Positions 7,661 to 14,166 of a stretch of 42,937 nt of DNA are shown piece by piece (the stretch's first letter is position 1; each line of letters begins with the position of its first letter). Below the pieces are notes generated by a model. It did not search any database, was not told the DNA's origin, and was given only the letters and a program-made list of their open reading frames with translations. The translations under genes were made by a program, and so were the position numbers. Origin of the DNA: Actinomycetota bacterium (GTDB lineage: Bacteria > Actinomycetota > Acidimicrobiia > IMCC26256 > PALSA-555); NCBI GenBank assembly GCA_003140175.1, contig PLJD01000044.1:1-42937 (forward strand). The letters run 5' to 3'.

Positions 7661-7981
7661 TCATCGCGGCGGATCCTCTCCCGGGCTCGCTTTGAAGATG
7701 AGCGACCGGTAGATCAACTGGCCGTCATCCGAAATACCGGCGTGCTCGCACCACCCCTCGTCGACCGCCCGCTCGAGGACGATCGACTCCATCCATCGGT
7801 TGGCGCCATAGGGGTCCACGCGGTGTCCCCAGCAGGTCGCCCGCGCGAACCAGCGCACGTGGGCATCCCAACGGTCACGACCGGGGTCCGGCTCGGGGTA
7901 GGCGCGGAGCACCGCTTCGAGCCAGCGATCCGGGTCGAATACCTCATCCGATCCACAGGGCGCGAACTCCCTCCGTTTCAT
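7661..7981 (-). CDS. Small hypothetical protein, mobile element
   Basis: A 106-residue acidic protein containing 'DPDRWLEAVLRAYPEPDPGR' and several conserved-looking Trp residues. Its ATG overlaps the TGA of the DUF3987 gene (ATGA) and GGAGGG lies just upstream, so it is coupled to that gene. No family is recognised. The operon position suggests an accessory role in element maintenance. Confidence 0.65.
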   Translation of the reverse strand: MKRREFAPCGSDEVFDPDRWLEAVLRAYPEPDPGRDRWDAHVRWFARATCWGHRVDPYGANRWMESIVLERAVDEGWCEHAGISDDGQLIYRSLIFKASPGEDPPR

Positions 7982-9543
7982 GGTCCCTCCAGTTCATGGC
8001 GACGACGACGGCTACCTGGATCCGCATTCACGAGCGAGCGGCGCTCGATGCGTTTTGGGCTTTCACTGGGGCGCTCCCGCCCGGCCGCGATGTCAGCCAC
8101 GCGGGCGTGGATGAGGTCGAAGGCGCGATCTGCTTCGCTGGCTTCGTCCTGGGTGCTGACGGTCGGCTCGTCGGAGTTCCTGGGGACTGCACCGTTCGTC
8201 CCCGAGGGTGCCGCCGGGCTTCCGCGGCGTGGCGAAACTGGCGAAGAAAGCGAAGCTGCGAAGGACGCGCCCGCGGGCACGGTCGCCGGGCGGGTCGCTT
8301 CGTCCGCTTCTTTCGCTTCGTTCGCCGGTGAGAACTTCTTCAGCGAGAGCATCCGGCGAGGTCGTCCCGCTGTGGGAACCGTGCACTCGTCGGCGATTCC
8401 GTGCTCAACGAGCTCGGCGCAGGCCCGGTCGAGTTCCCGACGGCTGGCGTGGTTCCCGACTGCACGGTGGAGTTCGGCCCTGGTGAGGCCGAGCTGGCCA
8501 GCCGCCCCCAACGCGGAGTGAAGGCGCTTCGCAAGTCCGTCTGGACCCGTGTTGAACAGGGTGGCGGACGAGGCCCGGCTGTAGGCCCAGAGGGCCGCTG
8601 CGGCCTGGACGTGGCGCTCCTCGATGGTGGGAGAGGCGTCGAGCAACGCGTAGAGCATGGAGAGACGAAGCGTTTGGGCTTCGGCTCGGGCCAGCACGGC
8701 GCCGAGGTCGCCGGGCGGGTCGTCGTTGGTCAGTTCTTCGTAGAGGGCGTGCCAGGTCTCCTCGGCCGCCGGGCTGCGCCGCATGGTCGTGATGAACCGG
8801 GCGGCGTCGACCCGTCGACGCAGTTCATCTCCCAGGTCGGCCACCGTGTCGTCGTCGAGGTGGCCGCCAGAGGGGAGCAGCTTCGATCGCCGGACCAGCA
8901 CCCAGAGGAAGCGGTTGGCGAAGCCGTTGAGCACATCCGTGGCGGTCAACCGCCGGGCTAGTTCGGGCGCGGTGATGTGGGCGACCACGCAGAGGTGGGC
9001 GTCGTGGGCGTGTTGGGGTCGGAGGGTGAGGGCCTGGAGGTTCCCGTGATCCCAGGCCTGACGCAGGACCATGGACAGGGTGCTGCCGTGGCGTGCCGCG
9101 GCGGCGAGCGTGCGAGCGAACTCGTCGTCGACCACCAGGCCGGTGCGGCCGGGCTCGTCGGGGTCGCTCGCCAACTGATGGATCAAGCCTTCGCCGCTTC
9201 CGAATCCCCCCATGAGGCTGGCCTGGAACCACTCGGGGTCCATCTGGCGAAGGACGCGGGCGGCGTCAGCCCAAGCCTGGCCCTTCCTGGCCTTGGCGCT
9301 GTCGCCGACCAGGACCGTGAAGATCCGAGCGTGATGCACCGCACCGCCGACCGGGACGTGGGGCCCGACGCCGATCGCGGCTCCGACCGCGACGAGGAGC
9401 GAGACCAGGATCCCGACCGGGTCGGCCTCGGTGTGCGGCTCGATCGCCGCGACGATCTCCCCGCTCAGGCCGGGCAACGCGGTCCCATCGAGCACCGGCC
9501 AGGACACGTCACCCGCGCCGATCAACGAGCCGGGCGAGATCAC
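7978..9543 (-). CDS. DUF3987-type ATPase / primase-helicase-like protein
   Basis: A 521-residue protein of the DUF3987 type found in plasmid and phage replication modules. A Walker A-like 'VGDSAKARKGQAW' lies at about residues 79-91 and an acidic Walker B-like 'GLVVDDEFA' at about 135-143. A mostly helical domain follows, then a winged-helix-like part near 370-410 ('LTRAELHRAVGNHASRRELD') and a disordered Ser/Pro-rich C-terminus. GTG at 9543 is chosen over the longer start because it has GGAGG four bases upstream and overlaps the rep stop as GTGA. It probably acts as a DNA-dependent NTPase in element replication, a role inferred from family and context. Confidence 0.75.
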   Translation of the reverse strand: MISPGSLIGAGDVSWPVLDGTALPGLSGEIVAAIEPHTEADPVGILVSLLVAVGAAIGVGPHVPVGGAVHHARIFTVLVGDSAKARKGQAWADAARVLRQMDPEWFQASLMGGFGSGEGLIHQLASDPDEPGRTGLVVDDEFARTLAAAARHGSTLSMVLRQAWDHGNLQALTLRPQHAHDAHLCVVAHITAPELARRLTATDVLNGFANRFLWVLVRRSKLLPSGGHLDDDTVADLGDELRRRVDAARFITTMRRSPAAEETWHALYEELTNDDPPGDLGAVLARAEAQTLRLSMLYALLDASPTIEERHVQAAAALWAYSRASSATLFNTGPDGLAKRLHSALGAAGQLGLTRAELHRAVGNHASRRELDRACAELVEHGIADECTVPTAGRPRRMLSLKKFSPANEAKEADEATRPATVPAGASFAASLSSPVSPRRGSPAAPSGTNGAVPRNSDEPTVSTQDEASEADRAFDLIHARVADIAAGRERPSESPKRIERRSLVNADPGSRRRRHELEGP

Positions 9544-10130
9544 ATCGCCTCCGGGTACCAGAGTCCTGAGGAGCGCCGGACACACGCGACCGCGTCTGCC
9601 TTACGAATGCGTTGCCCGGCGGGATCGCGAAACAGGCCGGCTCCGTGGTAGAGGCGGTCGTTATTGAGCAGCCGGTGCTCCTCCAGACCGCGCACGGCCT
9701 GCAGGGAGCCACGGGGGGACCCCAAGATGCCCTTGAAGCCGTAATCAGACGCGGTGGCGCGAGGGCCAAGGGCCGAGCGTGCAACGTGGAGACGGCCCAC
9801 TCCTGCCCGCGTGGCGGCTCGCTCCAGGGTCTCGACGCCGGCGGCGGTGTGGACGAAGGCGTGGACGTGAGGCCGACCGCTTCGATGAGCCTCGACGACC
9901 CAGACGGAATCCAGCTCATGGCCATCAGCCACGACATAGCGCCGGAAGGACTTCATGATCCCGGAGATGTCGGCGAAGGACGCGCCCACCTGGGTGAGCG
10001 TGATCATCGCCGTCGGCTGGGCCATGGAGATCGCGAGCGCCACGAGCAGCGCGTTTCGCCATCCGCACCACGGACACCACACGCGCCCATTCGGCTGGGG
10101 GACGCGCAACCCGGTCGCGAGGTCAGTCAT
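9540..10130 (-). CDS. HUH rolling-circle replication initiator (Rep)
   Basis: A 196-residue protein with the three motifs of HUH endonuclease Rep proteins in the right order. Motif 1 is 'MITLTQ' (about 42-47). Motif 2 is the metal-binding His pair in 'PHVHAFVH' (H88 and H90). Motif 3 is 'YGFK' with the presumed nicking Tyr130. An N-terminal 'WCPWCGW' pair (C19, C22) may bind zinc. Such proteins nick the double-strand origin and stay covalently attached to the 5' end. It is shorter than the usual 300-450 residues and may be a reduced form. It heads a coupled run with the DUF3987 gene, as in actinomycete integrative elements and small plasmids. Confidence 0.75.
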   Translation of the reverse strand: MTDLATGLRVPQPNGRVWCPWCGWRNALLVALAISMAQPTAMITLTQVGASFADISGIMKSFRRYVVADGHELDSVWVVEAHRSGRPHVHAFVHTAAGVETLERAATRAGVGRLHVARSALGPRATASDYGFKGILGSPRGSLQAVRGLEEHRLLNNDRLYHGAGLFRDPAGQRIRKADAVACVRRSSGLWYPEAM

Positions 10131-10310
10131 CACGCGATCCGCGCGCGGCCTAGGACAAGCCTTCAAGACCTGAGGTGCGCGCGGTTCGATTCGCGGCGTG
10201 CTAAGAACAGAGAGGAGCGCGTGCGCGTCATGTGGTTGGCTTGTTCGAGCGGCTGCACTAATCTTCGTCAAAGCGAAACCTTCCTGTTGGCGTGGGTGGG
10301 GATCGTGCCC

Positions 10311-10333
10311 AGCCCCGGTCTTTGACCGGGGCT
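10311..10333. terminator. Perfect hairpin, possible terminator or origin stem
   Basis: AGCCCCGGTC and GACCGGGGCT form a perfect 10-bp stem around a TTT loop. Rightward it is followed by TGTGTCTT, which is not a clear U-tract. It could end the leftward transcript of the upstream small genes, or be a cruciform used by Rep. The sequence does not decide. Confidence 0.5.
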
Positions 10334-10369
10334 GTGTCTTACGGGATCGTCAGGTCATGTCGGGGGCAT

Positions 10370-10415
10370 CATCTTTAGATGTCGGCGCGTCGGCCTTCGC
10401 CCGTAGATGTCCGCG
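10370..10415. repeat. Repeated TAGATGTCCGCG elements with palindrome
   Basis: CATCTTTAGATG (10370-10381) is palindromic and continues into TAGATGTCGGCG (10376-10387). A second element, TAGATGTCCGCG, lies at 10404-10415. The same 12-mer and a longer form of the palindrome (ACATCTTTAGATGT) recur at 7111-7129 inside the 332-residue gene. Spaced copies near rep could be binding sites for Rep or the HTH protein, which is not shown by sequence alone. Confidence 0.5.
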
Positions 10416-10516
10416 TTCGCGGCGAGCCGTCAGGCGAGCACCTGACTCAAGGTGCCGGTGACCGAGTACTGGCATGGAGAGGTTGAGAGGGCTCTTCACC
10501 CAAAAGAGCTGGGCGA

Positions 10517-10756
10517 TCACTTGCTGCGCTTTCGTCTTGCCTTGGCGGACAGCTCGGCCAGTTCGAGCATCCGGGCCCGCAAGAGGAGGCGGGCTCGACG
10601 CTCGCGTTCCTCGGCGGGGAGGTGCTCGGGAACCTGGTCGAGGAACCCGGCCAGGAATGCCTGCCGGGCCGGGGCGGTGGCCTCAATGCCATAGGTCTGG
10701 GCGTGCCGGATGAGGGCGGCGCGGCGAGCCCGCAGACGCTCCGACGGCCCTGTCAC
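10517..10756 (-). CDS. Small basic helical protein, mobile element
   Basis: A 79-residue Arg/Ala/Leu-rich protein, almost wholly helical by composition ('ALIRHAQTYGIEATAPARQA', then 'RRARLLLRARMLELAELSAK'). It starts at GTG 10756, which overlaps the TGA of the HTH gene as GTGA. Its position between the excisionase-like gene and rep resembles small regulatory or maintenance proteins of actinobacterial elements. No family is recognised. Confidence 0.6.
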   Translation of the reverse strand: MTGPSERLRARRAALIRHAQTYGIEATAPARQAFLAGFLDQVPEHLPAEERERRARLLLRARMLELAELSAKARRKRSK

Positions 10757-11070
10757 GGTTGATCCCCGTCTGGGTCTGCCGGAACCGGGGGAGATCCGGC
10801 TGGGATTCTCGGGGAGGGCAGGGGAGGAGGATCGAGACCAAGCAGGCGCCACAACGCCACGGTCGGGACGACCACCCGCCGTGCACCCAGGCGGATCGAT
10901 GGGACGTGGCCCTCACGGACCGCCCGGTAGGCACCTCCCCGGGACAGGCCCAGGATGCGGCCAGCCTCGGGCACTGCGGTCGTCGGCTGCGCCCACGGGT
11001 TGGGGAGGGCGGCGGCGAGGTTGTGCGATCTAAGGCTATTCCGTAGAATGCGTCCCGGGAGTTCGGCCAC
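10753..11070 (-). CDS. HTH excisionase/MerR-like DNA-binding protein
   Basis: This carries one HTH_17-type domain: 'TTAVPEAGRILGLSRGGAYR' followed by 'AVREGHVPSIRLGARRVVVP', the helix-turn-helix and wing of excisionases and AlpA-like regulators. The C-terminal tail is Pro-rich. The N-terminus is uncertain: the frame is open to 11121, but that would cross the divergent gene's start. I give GTG 11070, and GTG 11079 is equally possible. In elements with Rep and no visible integrase, such proteins control excision or rep expression. It is coupled to the next small gene. Confidence 0.65.
   Translation of the reverse strand: MAELPGRILRNSLRSHNLAAALPNPWAQPTTAVPEAGRILGLSRGGAYRAVREGHVPSIRLGARRVVVPTVALWRLLGLDPPPLPSPRIPAGSPPVPADPDGDQP
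11021..11049 (+). promoter_or_regulatory. Sigma-70-like promoter for the CGNR-like gene
   Basis: TTGTGC (11021-11026) and TAGAAT (11044-11049) are separated by 17 bases and lie 50 bases before the GTG of the rightward gene. Both hexamers are one or two changes from consensus. The site lies at the 5' end of the divergent HTH gene, so that protein could act here. Confidence 0.45.
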
Positions 11071-11098
11071 GTGTTGGACAGTACGGAGGAACGCGTTG

Positions 11099-11932
11099 GT
11101 GGACAAGCGACGATTTCGCACAAGGCCACCGGAAGGTTGGGAGCCGCCCGAGCGTCTCGAAACCTGGCCCGAGGTGCCTGTTGCTCCACTCCCGGTCGGC
11201 CGGGCGTTCGGCGTTTCGACTGATGCGAGCGGCTGGCTGGTCTACAGCTGGGACGAGAACCAAGAGGCAGCTGAGTTCGAGGAATTGCCCGACGAACTTG
11301 TGCTCCGCGGGCTTCTGAAGCTTGACCCGACAGACACCGAGAGCGTCCTTGGCTTCCTCGATGAATTCGGTGTCATTCAGGCTCGTTATCTTCCGAGCGA
11401 GCTGGCTCCCCTCGATCTGCCACTGCTGCGCCTCGGACAACCTCCTGCCGGGGCGCGAAATCACCTCTACGACGCCCAGGCTTACCTGGCCACCGCCCGA
11501 GCGTTGAGCAAGCACTGGGCTGCCCACTGCGAAGGCCGAGAAGTGGCCCCGGCCTGGCGAGAAGAAGGGTGCATCTTCCCGGAGCTCGTCATGGCCGACG
11601 AGATGGCCTGGAACTACTTCAGCCGCTGCCTAAACCACGGGCTCAGAGTGTTCACGATGCGCCTCCAATACATGGGACACAGCGTTCCGCACCCCGACCT
11701 CTACCAAGCGTTGTGCTTCCAGCTCATGAACCTGATCATTGACGAGTTGCCGCCCCGGAAGTGCGCGAACGAGAACTGTCCGCAGTACTTCGTTCGCCAG
11801 CAGGGCCGCAGCCAGCACGGGCAATCTCGGACAAGAGCAGTGAAGTACTGCCAGCCGTCTTGTGCCAGCGCGAAGGGGCAACGCGACCGCCGTCGCCGGA
11901 AGATCCGAAATGGCAGCGACGTCGGGCGCTGA
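11099..11932 (+). CDS. CGNR-type zinc-finger protein
   Basis: A 277-residue protein starting at GTG 11099 with GGAGG nine bases upstream. Residues about 225-277 resemble a CGNR or similar C-terminal zinc finger: 'RKCANENCPQYFV', then 'RAVKYCQPSCASAKGQRDRR', giving two Cys pairs and a very basic end. The N-terminal 200 residues are a mixed helical domain with no motif I recognise. CGNR-type proteins are usually putative transcription factors. It is divergent from the excisionase-like gene and opens the island of unusual genes. The CGNR assignment is by pattern and the exact 'CGNR' tetrapeptide is absent. Confidence 0.6.
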   Translation: MDKRRFRTRPPEGWEPPERLETWPEVPVAPLPVGRAFGVSTDASGWLVYSWDENQEAAEFEELPDELVLRGLLKLDPTDTESVLGFLDEFGVIQARYLPSELAPLDLPLLRLGQPPAGARNHLYDAQAYLATARALSKHWAAHCEGREVAPAWREEGCIFPELVMADEMAWNYFSRCLNHGLRVFTMRLQYMGHSVPHPDLYQALCFQLMNLIIDELPPRKCANENCPQYFVRQQGRSQHGQSRTRAVKYCQPSCASAKGQRDRRRRKIRNGSDVGR

Positions 11933-12331
11933 CCCCAAGGGCTTGCGCAGAGCCCTTCCGCGGAAACGGCAGCCCATCAAGTCATCGACTTATCGTCTCC
12001 GATCGACCCGGCGAAGCCTCAAACCGTGGGCGTCCAGCCATGCTCGATCGACGACGAGAGCTGATACCCAGGGATGAGCGTGTCACCTGGCATCTACTCG
12101 GTGGCCTGAGCTGGATTGCTGTACTGGTTCCTCGCGCTCTTCCAGCCTGCGTGATCTCGGCTCACGCTGGTCACACGTTGTTCGGGTGTAGCAGCCGCCG
12201 CGGCGATCGAACTGCCTTTCCAGCCCTCTCGGGGCGACGAGGTGTCACCGCGCCTTTGCCAACCCCACTCAAACGTTGAGCGGCCAACTGCAATCGACCA
12301 TCAACAGCCTCGTATTCACCCTGATCTTGTC
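11933..12331. other. Stretch with no supported gene
   Basis: About 400 bases lie between convergent genes. ORFs in it have atypical composition and no start signals. No convincing hairpin terminator, tRNA or repeat was seen. Confidence 0.4.
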
Positions 12332-12949
12332 CTAGGCATCGTTGGTTGTCCGGGTTCTCGTGGCGCTTCGAGCAGCTCGGATGATGGACTGAAACAGGTT
12401 GAACCCCGTCCAGCCAACCTCCGCGGCAAGCCCGACGCCCGCGACTACTAGCGGAAACCATCGCTCTGCCGAGATGTGGCCCGGCGGCACAAGAGTAACC
12501 ATAACGCCCGCAAGGAGGAGCACGATTCCGACGTTGTAGAGCCGGACGCTTGTGATCGCCCAGACTCGGGCCTTGTCAGAGTGATATTGGTGCAGGCCGA
12601 AGACGAACTGATCCGGCACGCCGTGCTCATCGAAATCCTGTGGGAACCACTCGGCGAACTCGCTCGGCCGCACGTCGTAGCGCTCCAGCCATAGGCCAGC
12701 CTGGACGGCAAAGATCAGGACGAGGCCTGCTCCTACGAGAAGCCCGAGCGCGACATCTGTCCATCGCGCAAACTGCTGGCTCGCTGAGAGAAGAACAGCC
12801 GTGATGGTGAAGCTGAAGCCAGCAAGCAGAGGGGCTGCAAAGGTTCCACCCGAGCGGAGGCTCCGATATGAGCCCAAAGGATAGGGCGATGCCCATCGAG
12901 CGTTCTGCGGGAGCGGACTTGGCGGCCTTGTAGGTTGTTCCGTCGTCAT
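12332..12949 (-). CDS. Four-helix membrane protein
   Basis: A 205-residue membrane protein with four predicted helices arranged two plus two. The first pair is at about residues 37-55 and 65-85. The second pair ('LYNVGIVLLLAGVMVTLVPP' and 'WFPLVVAGVGLAAEVGWTGF') is at about 133-180. A soluble segment between them contains 'RPSEFAEWFPQDFDEHGVPD'. The N-terminus is Pro-rich. Its ATG overlaps the TGA of the upstream Cys/His protein (ATGA), so the two are coupled. The layout recalls small membrane effectors of defence pairs, but there is no recognised family, so that is speculation from context. Confidence 0.65.
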   Translation of the reverse strand: MTTEQPTRPPSPLPQNARWASPYPLGSYRSLRSGGTFAAPLLAGFSFTITAVLLSASQQFARWTDVALGLLVGAGLVLIFAVQAGLWLERYDVRPSEFAEWFPQDFDEHGVPDQFVFGLHQYHSDKARVWAITSVRLYNVGIVLLLAGVMVTLVPPGHISAERWFPLVVAGVGLAAEVGWTGFNLFQSIIRAARSATRTRTTNDA

Positions 12950-13320
12950 GCTTTTGGAGCTGTTCCAATATGAATCGACCAATTGTGTCGGCCACCAGCC
13001 AACCCGCAAATTGGACATGTCCCCGGCGGAGCTTCGCTGTCGATCACGTCGAAGTCGGTGATCAAGTTTGCACTTACGCTTGAAGGCGCGGCGCCGACGA
13101 CCCCTGCCTCAATCTCGTCGAAGCTGGCGGAGCTCGCGACGTCGAGACCAACAACTGCGGAGTTGCGAGGATACAAATAATGGCATTCCGCAACCCCGCC
13201 GAAGTTCTCGAAATGGTTCCACGTCGGTCGCAGAACCGTGACGTCAACATGGTTCACAAACGCGGCGTCATCTTCGTAGGTATTCGTCGGGAACGTGTAC
13301 GAAACCCAGACTCTGCTCAT
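12946..13320 (-). CDS. Small soluble protein with Cys/His C-terminus, coupled to membrane protein
   Basis: A 124-residue protein from ATG 13320. 'VSYTFPTNTYEDDAAFVNHV' opens a beta-rich domain. The end holds 'CPICGLAGGRHNWSIH', a Cys2-His2-like set that could bind zinc. It overlaps the following four-helix membrane gene by ATGA. No family is recognised. The two-gene layout of a small soluble protein plus a membrane protein is consistent with a sensor and effector, though nothing in the sequence proves it. Confidence 0.6.
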   Translation of the reverse strand: MSRVWVSYTFPTNTYEDDAAFVNHVDVTVLRPTWNHFENFGGVAECHYLYPRNSAVVGLDVASSASFDEIEAGVVGAAPSSVSANLITDFDVIDSEAPPGTCPICGLAGGRHNWSIHIGTAPKA

Positions 13321-13453
13321 AGCGCATAGGATGCTCGTCCACATCACAAAGGTCAACGGATCTCTCCGCGGCGATTCGGGTAGCTTGCGCGGTCAAAGGT
13401 GCGCGCGGCGTTGGCCGGCCGCTCGGATGGCCCGACACGGAGTCGATGATCAC
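13268..13453 (-). CDS. Doubtful ORF in the 13.3-13.6 kb gap
   Basis: A leftward frame starting at GTG 13453 reads as plausible protein (VIIDSVSGHPSGRPTPRAPL). The same frame stays open and coding-like upstream to the stop of the HTH gene at 13577, but without an ATG or GTG start. It overlaps the next gene by 53 bases. It may be a remnant of a gene that lost its start. The stretch 13454-13576 shows nothing else. Confidence 0.25.
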   Translation of the reverse strand: MIIDSVSGHPSGRPTPRAPLTAQATRIAAERSVDLCDVDEHPMRYEQSLGFVHVPDEYLRR

Positions 13454-13576
13454 CTGGGGCTCGTAAGCGCCGTCCAGTGCACCGGGATCCGAACCACCGC
13501 TGACGCCGTTGCTGACAACAAGCTGGACAACCAGCCCACGTGCGGGTGAGGAGCACTCGGTCGGACCCTCGTCTCC

Positions 13577-13858
13577 CTACGGGGCCAGCTCTTCACACCA
13601 GGCGGTAAGGAAGTCCCAGAATTTTCCGGGTACACGCTCGAGCCCGTCACTCGTGGGCTTGCAAAGGCCAGCGTTTTTCAGCCGTTTCAGGGGCCCCATA
13701 ACCAGGTTGGGCTGAACGTTCAGCCTCTTTGCGATGACGGCCTGGTTAAAGGTGCCGTCGCTGAAGGTCGCGGCAACGGCCGCCACGGGTAAGAAGTACT
13801 TGTTGTGGAAAACCGCCTGGGATTGCTCATTCAGTCTGGGATCCAGCGGGTCCACCAT
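13577..13858 (-). CDS. Small winged-helix DNA-binding protein
   Basis: A 93-residue protein containing 'FNQAVIAKRLNVQPNLVMGP' followed by 'LKRLKNAGLCKP', a helix-turn-helix with recognition helix of the ArsR/MarR winged type. It lies divergent from the SIR2 cassette, with about 100 bases between its start and the first small gene. It is therefore a candidate regulator of that cassette. Local base composition is less G+C-rich than the chromosome to the right, in keeping with transfer. The family is not identified more closely. Confidence 0.6.
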   Translation of the reverse strand: MVDPLDPRLNEQSQAVFHNKYFLPVAAVAATFSDGTFNQAVIAKRLNVQPNLVMGPLKRLKNAGLCKPTSDGLERVPGKFWDFLTAWCEELAP

Positions 13859-13956
13859 CCACCACCTGGGGCCTCCGGTATGGGAAGTTCGTACTTCACG
13901 AACCGTGAGTCACGAAGCACGCCATGAGATGGTGGCACGCCAGGAGGCCCCGGGCA

Positions 13957-14121
13957 ATGTCGAGCGGCCGCGAAGTCAGCCGACGGGAGCACCGGATACC
14001 GGGCCGGGTGTTCGTGGGGCGGCCATCGCCGTCCCGGAACCGGAAGCTGCCAAAAGAGCTCGAGCGACGCCGCGACGACGAGATGAAGCGGGTGGAGCGT
14101 CTGAAGAAGGAGGCCTCCTAG
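13957..14121 (+). CDS. Very small basic protein A of the SIR2 cassette
   Basis: A 54-residue protein starting at ATG 13957 with AGGAGG nine bases upstream. Its sequence pattern, EH.I.G.V.VGR, then R.L..EL..RRD..M.RV.R.K, is shared with the small gene downstream of the SIR2 gene (15766-15948), roughly half the aligned residues being identical. The second half is a strongly charged helix. It lies 45 bases before the SIR2 gene on the same strand. No family is recognised. A role as activator, antitoxin-like partner or nucleic-acid binder is possible, and none is shown. Confidence 0.6.
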   Translation: MSSGREVSRREHRIPGRVFVGRPSPSRNRKLPKELERRRDDEMKRVERLKKEAS

Positions 14122-14166
14122 TCCCGTTTCACCCATCTGCGCCGCTCCAGAGGTCACAATCGACGG

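Larger units (their letters stand above)
10131..10516. other. Non-coding region upstream of rep, origin candidate
   Basis: No ORF is supported here. The stretch holds a perfect 10-bp-stem hairpin (10311-10333), a short palindrome with repeated TAGATGT(C/G)CGCG-type elements (10370-10415), and several smaller GC-rich inverted repeats such as the one around 10183-10200. A gene-free, repeat-rich region next to a rolling-circle Rep is a reasonable place for the origin and the rep promoter. That is inference from position. Confidence 0.45.

Noticed and set aside
10171-10205. tRNA 3'-half-like sequence (GGTTCGATTC flanked by CGCG) that might be the missing tRNA-Arg half or attP
   Set aside because: The T-stem pairs only partly and the expected acceptor strand CGAGCGC and anticodon strand TCAGA are absent.
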